Shown here: positions 54,666 to 63,086 of the stretch, piece by piece
Layout of the letters: each line of letters opens with the position of its first letter
How positions within the stretch are numbered: the first letter of the stretch is position 1
Origin: Algoriphagus sp. AGSA1
Lineage (GTDB): Bacteria > Bacteroidota > Bacteroidia > Cytophagales > Cyclobacteriaceae
Direction of reading: 5' to 3'
Assembly (NCBI RefSeq): GCF_021390545.1
Contig: NZ_JAJUWR010000026.1
Span: 1-64,000, forward strand
DNA: 64,000 bases
The notes under the pieces: generated by a model
Seen by the model: only the letters and a program-made list of their open reading frames with translations
What the model was told of the DNA's origin: nothing
The model's database searches: none
Program-made: the position numbers and the translations under genes

Positions 54666-55787
54666 ATGAAACAGATTCCATTTATTTTAATTTTCATTTT
54701 GACTTTCAGTAGTTCAATATGCTATTCCCAGATGGAAAACCCTCCGATAAAGGAGGATTTCAAGCCCTCATCCAAGAACCAGCCGGGTAAGGAGTACCCC
54801 CAGGTAAATTCCCAGGGATATGCCCGGTTCAGGGTAGAGGCTCCGGATGCCCAAAGTGTCAATGTGAGTTTGGGGCTAGGGGGTAGAGGAGGGACTGACC
54901 TCACCAAGGATGCCGAGGGAGTCTGGACTGGGACTACGGCAGGCCCCATGGACGAAGGGTTTCACTACTACCACCTTACCATAGACGGAGGGGTGTTCAA
55001 TGATCCCGGTGCCCAAAATTACTATGGTTCTACCCGTTGGGAAAGTGGCATAGAAATCCCCGCACATGACCAGGACTTTTATGCGCTTAAGAATGTTCCC
55101 CATGGCCATGTTCAGCAAGTTCTATTCCCATCACCTAGTACCAATACCTCTCGAAGGGCATTTGTCTATACTCCTCCGGGATATAGTGCGGAATCATCCA
55201 AGCGGTATCCTGTGCTTTATCTACAACATGGGTGGGGTGAGGATGAGACAGCCTGGAGCAATCAGGGGCATGCGAATCTCATTATGGATAACCTGATTGC
55301 TGAAGGAAAAATCGATCCTTTTCTTATCGTGATGACCTACGGGATGACCAATGAAGTGAAGTTTGGAGGATTGAGAGATTTCAAAATCGAGCCCTTTCAG
55401 ACTGTGCTGGTAGATGAATTGATTCCTTATGTGGATGCCAATTTTAGGACAATTGCTGACCAGGATCACCGGGCTATGGCCGGACTTTCTATGGGGGGAA
55501 TGGAAACTCATTCGATTACACTGAACAGGCCAGAGGTTTTTTCCCGTTATGCTTTGCTCAGTGGAGGAATCTATACCCCCGAAGAATTGAAGGACTCCCC
55601 TAAGCCGGATTTGATCTTTATTAGTGCAGGAAGCAAGGAAAACCCTGACCGGGTGAGAACTGCGGTCACGGCCTTGAAAGAAGCCGGTTTCAATGCCGTC
55701 TCCTATGTATCTGAAGGTACTGCCCATGAATTCCAGACTTGGAGACGGAGCTTATATGAGTTGGCTCCCATGTTGTTTTCAAAATGA
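54666..55787 (+). CDS. CE1-family esterase with N-terminal beta-sandwich domain
   Basis: A 373-residue exported esterase (signal peptide to SICYSQ, about 22). Residues 45-135 form an early-set/CBM48-like domain (GYARFRVEAPDAQSVNVSLG). The esterase domain has VYTPPGYSAESSKRYPVLYL, LQHGWGEDETAW (oxyanion region near 187), nucleophile Ser275 in MAGLSMGGME and His354 in GTAHEFQTW. Members remove feruloyl or acetyl groups from xylan. Its placement between two GH10 genes supports this. It has its own leader and no overlap with the xus operon. Confidence 0.9.
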   Translation: MKQIPFILIFILTFSSSICYSQMENPPIKEDFKPSSKNQPGKEYPQVNSQGYARFRVEAPDAQSVNVSLGLGGRGGTDLTKDAEGVWTGTTAGPMDEGFHYYHLTIDGGVFNDPGAQNYYGSTRWESGIEIPAHDQDFYALKNVPHGHVQQVLFPSPSTNTSRRAFVYTPPGYSAESSKRYPVLYLQHGWGEDETAWSNQGHANLIMDNLIAEGKIDPFLIVMTYGMTNEVKFGGLRDFKIEPFQTVLVDELIPYVDANFRTIADQDHRAMAGLSMGGMETHSITLNRPEVFSRYALLSGGIYTPEELKDSPKPDLIFISAGSKENPDRVRTAVTALKEAGFNAVSYVSEGTAHEFQTWRRSLYELAPMLFSK

Positions 55788-55822
55788 TCGTTAAATCAGT
55801 CCGGTGTAATAAATAATGTGAT

Positions 55823-55948
55823 TATCCGCAATGATGCCAGTAACCATATTCTCTTTGCTTTACTGGACGGAAGACCGAAGAGGCCTTGACGCTAGTGTTT
55901 TCCGAATCCAATGATGCTTTTATTGTTTTACTGGCAGAAAAGCGGATA
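55823..55948. mobile_element. MITE-like element 1 (126 bp, imperfect terminal inverted repeats)
   Basis: Starts tatccgcaatgatgccagtaa and ends ttactggcagaaaagcggata, whose reverse complement shares about 16 of 21 bases with the left end. It has no coding capacity. A related copy follows at 56040-56179. Both lie in the 414-base gap between the CE1 esterase and the second xylanase. Confidence 0.5.
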
Positions 55949-56039
55949 TACGTAATAAATAATTTCACAGGAGAATCTGGGAGCTGCTCCACTCATGAAA
56001 AATTCAATCCAATTGATTCAAATCTATAAATAAAATGGA

Positions 56040-56179
56040 TATACGGAATGATGCCAGTAGCCATAATTTCTTTGCTCAGCCAGACAGAAGACTGAAGACG
56101 GGTGACCGAAGCGGCCTAAATGCTAGCGTTAACCAAATTCTATTATTCTTTACCCTGATTACTGGTAGAAAAGCGGATA
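56040..56179. mobile_element. MITE-like element 2 (140 bp, related to 55823-55948)
   Basis: Left end tatacggaatgatgccagta and right end ttactggtagaaaagcggata match element 1; the right ends differ at one base in 21. The interior shares several blocks with element 1 (for example tttctttgct and gaagac-gaagcggcct). It ends 22 bases before the xylanase ATG, so it may carry or disrupt that gene's promoter. Confidence 0.5.
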
Positions 56180-56201
56180 TACATTATAAATAATCTTAAC
56201 T

Positions 56202-57329
56202 ATGATATTAAAAAGCTCATTTACCTTTGTATTACTTGGCCTACTGTTTTCGGCCAATCCTCCGAAAAATGAGGGGTTGAAAGACATATTCTCAGGAAGC
56301 TACCACATCGGGGTGGCACTTAACTCATGGCAAGTGAACAGTTCTGATGAGAAAGTCAATGCTGTTATTCAGAATAACTTCAATAGTCTAAGCCCGGAAA
56401 ATGGCCTAAAATGGCAATTGGTGCATCCTGAAATAGATCGGTACAATTTCGAATTTGGTGACGAATATGTCGCGCTGGGTGAAAAAATAGGAGCGTTCAC
56501 TATTGGCCATTGCCTAGTCTGGCATCAGCAGGTCCCGCGTTGGGTGTTTGTGGATGAGAATCAGGAAAAGCTGTCAAAGGAAGCATTGATCAACAGGATG
56601 GAGGAGCATATTGAAACTGTTGCAGGGAGATATAAGGGTAAAATCCATGGTTGGGATGTAGTCAATGAAGCGTTTAATGAAGATGGGTCTTATCGGGAGT
56701 CCGATTGGTATAAAATAGCCGGAAAGGACTTTATGAAAGCCGCCTTCCGCAAGGCTCATGAGGTGGATCCGGAGGCAGAGTTATACTACAATGACTACAA
56801 TGTATGGAGAGCATCCAAGCGTAAAGGGATTCTTGACTTCGCCAAAGAAATGGTGGCGGAAGGAATCAAAGTGGATGCGATAGGAATGCAGGGACATTAT
56901 CAACTTGACACCCCGACTTTGGAAGAAATCGAGCAGGGAATTATTGACATCCACGAAGCTGGTTTCAAGGTGATGATCACTGAACTGGATGTCGATGTAC
57001 TTCCAAGACCGAGGAGAGCTGAAGGTGCGGATCTCAATATGAACTTTGCCAATTCGGATGAGTATAATCCCTTCAAAGATGGTATCACTCCGGAAGCAGA
57101 GGCCAGATTAGCCAAGCGATATGCCGATATCTTTGAGATTTATGAAAGGCATAAAGATAAGATTACAAGAGTTACGTTCTGGGGATTAGGAGATAGAAAC
57201 AGCTGGCTAAACAATTTCCCGGTTCGTGGCAGGACAAATTATCCTTTGTTATTCGACAGAAATCTGGATCCTAAAACTGATGTGATCGAAAAAATAGCCA
57301 GTGTGGTAAAAAGTCAACCTAAAAATTGA
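56202..57329 (+). CDS. Endo-1,4-beta-xylanase GH10 (single domain)
   Basis: A 375-residue enzyme comprising one GH10 (beta/alpha)8 barrel. The N-terminus (MILKSSFTFVLLGLLFSANP) is a signal peptide. Motifs are NFNSLSPENGLKWQ near 60, GHCLVWHQQVPRW near 102, acid/base Glu156 in HGWDVVNEAFNED and nucleophile Glu261 in MITELDVDVLPR. Lacking binding modules and a lipid anchor, it probably cuts short imported xylo-oligosaccharides in the periplasm. It is separate from the xus operon. Confidence 0.95.
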   Translation: MILKSSFTFVLLGLLFSANPPKNEGLKDIFSGSYHIGVALNSWQVNSSDEKVNAVIQNNFNSLSPENGLKWQLVHPEIDRYNFEFGDEYVALGEKIGAFTIGHCLVWHQQVPRWVFVDENQEKLSKEALINRMEEHIETVAGRYKGKIHGWDVVNEAFNEDGSYRESDWYKIAGKDFMKAAFRKAHEVDPEAELYYNDYNVWRASKRKGILDFAKEMVAEGIKVDAIGMQGHYQLDTPTLEEIEQGIIDIHEAGFKVMITELDVDVLPRPRRAEGADLNMNFANSDEYNPFKDGITPEAEARLAKRYADIFEIYERHKDKITRVTFWGLGDRNSWLNNFPVRGRTNYPLLFDRNLDPKTDVIEKIASVVKSQPKN

Positions 57330-57375
57330 ACGGATAATATTAATAACCTGATAAGACAATATACTAGTTTCCATG

Positions 57376-57446
57376 AGAGGCCCGCTGTTTTTGTTGCAAA
57401 CCCAAAGTATCTGTTTTGCACAAAGAAAATGGGCCTCTTGTTTTTA
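57376..57446 (+). terminator. Possible terminator of the second GH10 gene
   Basis: agaggccc (57376-57383) pairs with gggcctct (57431-57438), followed by tgttttta. The 47-base loop contains a smaller hairpin (gcaaa...tttgc), so the structure is branched. It lies 46 bases after the stop. Confidence 0.55.
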
Positions 57447-57776
57447 TTAAGGCCACTAGTGGGCTGGGATTAGATTAATTTATTTAGACCATGATTTCCT
57501 ACTGGCAGGCCCACGGCATCATTACCATACCTATTGCACCCTATAGCCTGGCTGCTCTCCAGTGACAAATCATAGGCTATGTTCCGATAAATCAACTAGT
57601 GAGTCGCATCGGGATGATTCATAATCTAGTCAGAGTTTTCAACCTCTGGAATTTTCAATTGCAATATGATTTGACAAGTCCCATAGGGGTGGATGATATC
57701 TATTAAACACCATACAAGATTTTCAATGTAGAAAATAGTTGGTTTGAAATTGATTCATAGCGTTATCAGTTTTCGG
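57447..57776. other. Intergenic region between convergent xylan genes
   Basis: About 330 bases with no open frame of note, no RNA gene recognised and no clear repeat. It separates the second GH10 gene from the leftward SusD/SusC pair. Confidence 0.5.
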
Positions 57777-57810
57777 AAAAAAAGGTGGCAGAACATTCTG
57801 TCACCTTTTT
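57777..57810. terminator. Terminator of the leftward SusC/SusD operon
   Basis: aaaaaaaggtggcaga (57777-57792) pairs with tctgtcaccttttt (57797-57810), with one G-T pair in the stem. The seven As become a T run on the minus strand, so it terminates transcription from 62707-57886; the right-hand Ts make it bidirectional. Confidence 0.8.
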
Positions 57811-57885
57811 AGAGTTAAAACCCGATTTTTTACCAAAAATGTCCTTTGAGAAGAACATTGGTGCTATGTGTACTCTACCAGAAAT

Positions 57886-59439
57886 CTAGGGAATATCCCA
57901 AAATACCCTGGAAAGTAAATTGTCTCCGCCCATAGCTTCAGATGCCGCAGTGTAATTTTCCGTATTGGTAGAACCTTCATAGTCTGGATAGGACAGTCGT
58001 CTTGCAAACCCACCTAGAAGATTATTGTTGGAGAGATTTGGGCTTAGTTCAGGGAATCCGCTCCTTCTGAAATTCGCGAAAGCTTCCGTGCCATTCCTGA
58101 TGTTTGCTATCCAATATTGGGTATTGATAAGTTTCAGGGCGTCTGTTGAACTATATGCAACTCCATCTTGGGCCAAGTATGTTTCGATCTCCGAATCAGT
58201 GATCGGGTCAGTTTGAGGATAAAGCTCATATACCTTCAAATCAGCTCTTACACCATTTTCGTAATAAGTCTGTGCATTTCCAGCTATCCATCCTCTGAAT
58301 GCGGCCTCGGCTAGCAGAAAAGATGTCTGCGCATACGTAACCCAAAAATCAGGTGCCGCCGGTGACACCACTGAATAAATATTCATCTGGGAATAGTCAA
58401 GTCCACCACCCCGGGCTCCCCGGTAAGGGCCATTTGGATCCGCCAGATCGGTACTGATCACGCCCACGGGAACACCATGTTGGTTAGCCAATTCAGTATC
58501 TGGATCAAGATCATTTGCCACAGCCGCAGGATCCTCATAAATGGCCAGTATATATTGACCTCTGGGATCATTTGTTGACTTGAGTTGGTTCACAAATGGC
58601 TCAGCCGCATAATTGAAATAGGAGAAATTCCTCAAGTTGCTGTTTTCATTCTGGGTATATAAGGTTCCATCGTATTTCACATAGGCATTGTCAGCGTTGG
58701 AAGTCATCACACCGGCATTAAATGCTTGGGTCACTATGGCTTGTGCTTTGGATTCATCTATTTTTGAGTAGCGCATACCTAGCCTTAGAAGTAGCGAATT
58801 GCCCAGTTTCTTCCACTGCTCTACCTGTGCTGAGGCATTTCCTGATGGATTTTCACTGTTGCTGCCAAAAAATAAATCTTCTGCCACATAGTCCGCAGAC
58901 GGATTCAGCGCTGATACGGCTTCAGTCAGTTCCTTTCGCAGATCTTCGTATATAACCGCATCGTCATCATAAGCGGGAAAGAATATCCCTTCAGTAACCG
59001 CCTTGCCGGCATCGAAATAGGGTACGTCTCCATAGGAGTCAACCAAGCCCATGAATACCTGGGCTTTCCATATCCTCAGCATATTGTACAGATTACTTCG
59101 CTCGGTATCCTCACCTAATAGGCTCATGGCCTGCATCATGTTCTTAATGGGGCCTGGGTAGGATTGATCCCATTTGGGATTACTTACTCCATCTATATCC
59201 TCATTGAAATTAAATCCCAATGTTGCACCTTGGTTGTATGGATTTACAAATTGCTGGACAATGGTATGTTCTGCCGTCCAATTTCCCAAATGAGTTCTTT
59301 GGGCTCCGGCAAACAACAAAGCCGGGTCAATTTCTGTCACTGCATAAGGATTAGTATTGATTTCTATAAAATCCTTGTCACAGCTCCCCAAAAGGAGTAG
59401 GGTGGTTACCAATAGAATATATTGCTTGAATGATTTCAT
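57886..59439 (-). CDS. SusD/RagB nutrient-binding lipoprotein (SusD-like_2 type)
   Basis: A 517-residue lipoprotein starting at ATG 59439 (MKSFKQYILLVTTLLLLGSC; lipid cysteine at 20). This start is four bases after the SusC stop; an ATG six codons upstream lies inside the SusC end. INTNPYAVTEIDPALLFAGA and the terminal YWIANIRNGTEAFANFRRSG match the SusD-like_2 branch, unlike the SusD proteins of the xus-type operon. It should partner the adjacent SusC; the ligand is unknown, perhaps xylo-oligosaccharides. Confidence 0.92.
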   Translation of the reverse strand: MKSFKQYILLVTTLLLLGSCDKDFIEINTNPYAVTEIDPALLFAGAQRTHLGNWTAEHTIVQQFVNPYNQGATLGFNFNEDIDGVSNPKWDQSYPGPIKNMMQAMSLLGEDTERSNLYNMLRIWKAQVFMGLVDSYGDVPYFDAGKAVTEGIFFPAYDDDAVIYEDLRKELTEAVSALNPSADYVAEDLFFGSNSENPSGNASAQVEQWKKLGNSLLLRLGMRYSKIDESKAQAIVTQAFNAGVMTSNADNAYVKYDGTLYTQNENSNLRNFSYFNYAAEPFVNQLKSTNDPRGQYILAIYEDPAAVANDLDPDTELANQHGVPVGVISTDLADPNGPYRGARGGGLDYSQMNIYSVVSPAAPDFWVTYAQTSFLLAEAAFRGWIAGNAQTYYENGVRADLKVYELYPQTDPITDSEIETYLAQDGVAYSSTDALKLINTQYWIANIRNGTEAFANFRRSGFPELSPNLSNNNLLGGFARRLSYPDYEGSTNTENYTAASEAMGGDNLLSRVFWDIP

Positions 59440-59443
59440 GGCT

Positions 59444-62400
59444 TTAGAATTTAACATTTAAGCTGACGTTAAAATTTCGGGTAGTAGGCAGGGAAGAGTT
59501 TTCATAACCTGCCCTAAAGTCCCCTGAAGATTGTACCGCTTCGGGATCCAAACCAGGCAGATCTTTGTAAAGAATTGCGAGGTTTCTGGCTGCAGCTGAT
59601 ATGGAGAGACCTTTCACGAATTTCATAAATGACAAGCTGTTCATGGCTTCGGTTAGGTTGTAGGAAATAGATACATTTCTCAGCTTTACAAAATCCGATT
59701 TGAAAACAAATGGATCACCGATTTGTAGGTTTCTATAGTCAGCGTAGAAGCCTTGTAAATTGGTCACCACTGTAGTGTTTGGTTCCCCGTTGTCATATAC
59801 GCCTGGAAATATTAGCCCATCTTCTCCCTCTCTCCTGCCTTGAAGGGAAAGTATGGAGTGTCCTTGTCTAAGCATATTCAGATGGGTGGAGGACATTACC
59901 ATTCCACCAAACTTGTAATCTATATGTACACCAACGCTCAGTTTTTTATAGGTAAACGTGTTTGTCCAACCTCCTGTATGCTTAGGGATAGAGCTTCCGA
60001 TCGGTAGAAATCCATTGGTGTCTTCTCCTCCGGGGGTATTGGAATTAGTGGCTCTTAACCGGCCTTGATCAGTTACCATTATGTCACCATTCTCATTTCT
60101 CAGGTAAGTCCGGGTGTATAGCTGGTTCATGGGTAACCCCTCAGTGTATCTTAACTGGCCAAGAAATTCATTTCCGGTGTCATTGAAGGAAACCACCAGC
60201 ATGGTACCGCTTTCATTTCCTACATCTAATACCTTAGTGGTAAGATATGCGCTGTTCCAACTACTCGTCCAACGAAAATTGGCTGTTTCGATTGGAGCAT
60301 ACTCAATCAGAAATTCCAATCCACTGTTTTTTAATGAAGCAGTGTTTTGTTTGGAATCTGTATATCCGGAAGTATTGGAAAGTTTTACATCTAGAATCTG
60401 ATCAGTGGTGATTTTTTCGAAAGCACCTACATCCAGCAACAATCTATTGTCGAAAAGTCGTACTTCCATACCGATTTCCTTTTCTGTTACCGTGAATGGC
60501 TGCAGATTTGTATTGGGGGCAAAATTACCGTTTACACCTGCCAAAGTCTGACCGTTAAACTGATTTTGGTTTATGCTGTATGTCAACAGCCCTTCGTAGG
60601 TTCCCACTCCATTTGTGCTCCCTACCTCTGCCCACGATCCCCGCAATTTGGCATAAGATAGCCAGGAGACATTGGTCAGTAGTTCAGAGAAAATAAAACT
60701 ACCTGAAATGGACGGGTAAAATTTGGAGTTATTAGCAGGGTTTAATACTGAGAACCAGTCGGTTCTGCCTGTAAAATTGAGGTATAGCATTCCATTGTAT
60801 CCGAATTCAGCCAATCCGTACAAGGAATTTACGCGGCTTTCTGAAAATCCATAACCTTGGTTTCTGATGGTTCCGTTTGCAATAGAATATAGGTTTGCCA
60901 CCACAAAATTACTGGATGTCTGGGTGCTGTTTTGCCACTGCGGCCGCCAGGTGTTACCTCCAAAACTTGCTTCAACAGAGAATTTATCAAAGGTCTTATC
61001 TGCTCCGATTAAAAAGTCAGCATTGATATCTGTGGTGATAGTCTGCGCTATGTCGTAATTGCCACGGTAGGTTCCATCGTCCTGGAATAACGTGGCCGAT
61101 CCTGTGCCATTCAGCCTGTTCCATTCAGTGAACGCAGTTCCATAATCATAGTTTATCCTTCCCTGGGCATAGAGCCAGTCGGTTAGTTCATACCGTAAGG
61201 TAGCGGTGCCCAAAAGTCTGTTTCTTCTTTCTTTGAAATATTGACCACCTTGGAGTGGGTAATATGGATTGTTGATGGTTCCAAGAAACCCATTTGTCCG
61301 CAATTCTGCACCGCTGGCCGGATCCACGGCGTTATCTCTATATGCGGCTATAGGAGTGGATATTCCCATTCTGTTGAAGAAGTTGATGGCGCCATCACCT
61401 TGGGTACCGATTTGTGGTGGGTTCAGATTGTACTCGTTGGCATAATTGATGTTTAACTGAAATTTAAGTTTGTCAGATAGGCTGTGGTTGATGCCCACAT
61501 TGAATATTCTTTTGGTGTATTCGTTCATAGGTTGGATGCCTTTTGCATCCACATTGGAAAAAGACACCCTAAAACTTCCCTTTCCGGTGCCTCCTGAAAT
61601 ACCTATGGTATTTGTCCAGTTTGATCCGTTTTGCAGAAAGTCATACAGTTGATATGGATAGGCAGAATAGGGGCGCATTTCACCATCAAAGTTTATGGTA
61701 GGTACTCCGTCCAATCTTTCGCCAAAGCCAAACTGCCCATAAGACTGTGCGTCACCCTGTGTCTGGGGCCTGATCCCGCCAGTCCCGATCCCATATTCTG
61801 TCTGAACCAATTCATCCATAAAATTTAGCGGTTGGGAACTGGTATAACTAGAGGTGAAATCCACTCCTATGCCTGTCCCTCCCTTACCGGCTTTGGTTGT
61901 GATTATGATTGCTCCATTGGCAGCTCTGGCTCCATAAATTGCTGCTGCAGTAGCGCCTTTGAGCACGGTCATACTTTCTATATCATCGGGGTTGATATTT
62001 TGGAGGTTGTCACCACGGTCCCGTTGTTGGCCGCCGCCATCTACCCCTCTAGCCCCCTGGTCCATTGGGAGTCCATTGATCACTATCAGTGGTGCGTTAT
62101 TGGCCCCGGCAAAAGCCGACTGTCCCCTCAGTCTGATCTGGGTACTTGCACCGGCACCAGCCGCGGGAGGAGTTATATTAAGTCCTGCTACTTTTCCTTC
62201 CAGCGACTCCATTACATTGGTTGTCCGGTTGGTCACTAGCTCATCTGTATTTACCGATGTGGCCGAATACCCCAGTTTTTTTGACTCCTTTTCTATTCCC
62301 AATGCGGTTACCACCACTTCTTCAAGTGATTTCTCATCTATTGCCAGCGTCACATTGATGATGGATTTTCCCGCCGTCGGGATTTCCTGGGTAGTGAACC

Positions 62401-62707
62401 CGATAAAAGAAAAGACCAGGGTACTGTTTTCCTCCTCAAATTCTATAGTGTATTCACCGTTGATGTCGGTGGTGGTACCTATTGTTGTGCCTTTGATAAG
62501 CACGGTAACTCCCGGTATGGATTCTCCATTTTCATCAGTCACTTTACCGGAAATCACCGCAAGATCCTGATTGGGGGGCTGTTCGTATAATACAAGGTTT
62601 GAGATACTATTACTTAGATCTGTGGATGCGTGTACTAGCCCTGATAGGGACAATACACCTAGATGCACGAGCACAGCAATGCCGTACAACAAGTAGTTGT
62701 TTTTCAT
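59444..62707 (-). CDS. SusC/RagA TonB-dependent receptor
   Basis: A 1087-residue outer-membrane transporter with a signal peptide (about 1-27), no STN domain, a carboxypeptidase-like regulatory domain (GKVTDENGESIPGVTVLIKG near 54), a TonB-box region LEEVVVTALGIEKESKKLGY near 133, plug (APLIVINGLPMDQGARG near 210) and a barrel ending NVSLNVKF. The lack of STN means it does not signal to a FecR factor. The 379-base upstream gap (62708-63086) holds a short inverted repeat aatagat...atctatt (62731-62750) and no gene. Confidence 0.93.
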   Translation of the reverse strand: MKNNYLLYGIAVLVHLGVLSLSGLVHASTDLSNSISNLVLYEQPPNQDLAVISGKVTDENGESIPGVTVLIKGTTIGTTTDINGEYTIEFEEENSTLVFSFIGFTTQEIPTAGKSIINVTLAIDEKSLEEVVVTALGIEKESKKLGYSATSVNTDELVTNRTTNVMESLEGKVAGLNITPPAAGAGASTQIRLRGQSAFAGANNAPLIVINGLPMDQGARGVDGGGQQRDRGDNLQNINPDDIESMTVLKGATAAAIYGARAANGAIIITTKAGKGGTGIGVDFTSSYTSSQPLNFMDELVQTEYGIGTGGIRPQTQGDAQSYGQFGFGERLDGVPTINFDGEMRPYSAYPYQLYDFLQNGSNWTNTIGISGGTGKGSFRVSFSNVDAKGIQPMNEYTKRIFNVGINHSLSDKLKFQLNINYANEYNLNPPQIGTQGDGAINFFNRMGISTPIAAYRDNAVDPASGAELRTNGFLGTINNPYYPLQGGQYFKERRNRLLGTATLRYELTDWLYAQGRINYDYGTAFTEWNRLNGTGSATLFQDDGTYRGNYDIAQTITTDINADFLIGADKTFDKFSVEASFGGNTWRPQWQNSTQTSSNFVVANLYSIANGTIRNQGYGFSESRVNSLYGLAEFGYNGMLYLNFTGRTDWFSVLNPANNSKFYPSISGSFIFSELLTNVSWLSYAKLRGSWAEVGSTNGVGTYEGLLTYSINQNQFNGQTLAGVNGNFAPNTNLQPFTVTEKEIGMEVRLFDNRLLLDVGAFEKITTDQILDVKLSNTSGYTDSKQNTASLKNSGLEFLIEYAPIETANFRWTSSWNSAYLTTKVLDVGNESGTMLVVSFNDTGNEFLGQLRYTEGLPMNQLYTRTYLRNENGDIMVTDQGRLRATNSNTPGGEDTNGFLPIGSSIPKHTGGWTNTFTYKKLSVGVHIDYKFGGMVMSSTHLNMLRQGHSILSLQGRREGEDGLIFPGVYDNGEPNTTVVTNLQGFYADYRNLQIGDPFVFKSDFVKLRNVSISYNLTEAMNSLSFMKFVKGLSISAAARNLAILYKDLPGLDPEAVQSSGDFRAGYENSSLPTTRNFNVSLNVKF

Positions 62708-63086
62708 TTGATTGGGTTTTATTGTTAATAAATAGATTGAAATATCTATTGGAAATCAAACCTTGTTACTCCAAATTTCTCTTATATTTAGAGATGTTTA
62801 TTTCTATATATAGATTTAAAAAGGAGTTTGGATTTAATGTGTTTAAATGTATGTAAAGTTATATTTGTAATCTTCTAAAAATGACCGTCGAAGGATTTTG
62901 AACAATAAAATTCTAACAGGGAAGAAATGGTCTGAAAAAAATACATAAAGTAGGTTTGGATATATTAAAAAATAGTAATACTACCAAAAAAAGTGAGTTG
63001 ATACTAATCACTACTTCAAAAAACGGAAGTGTGGATTACGGACTTCCTTGGCTTTATAGCAAAGCTATATTGGGAGGAAAATTATT

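Noticed and set aside
61959..62570. A 203-codon plus-strand frame antisense to the SusC N-terminus
   Set aside because: Serine/proline-rich shadow of the conserved plug coding sequence.
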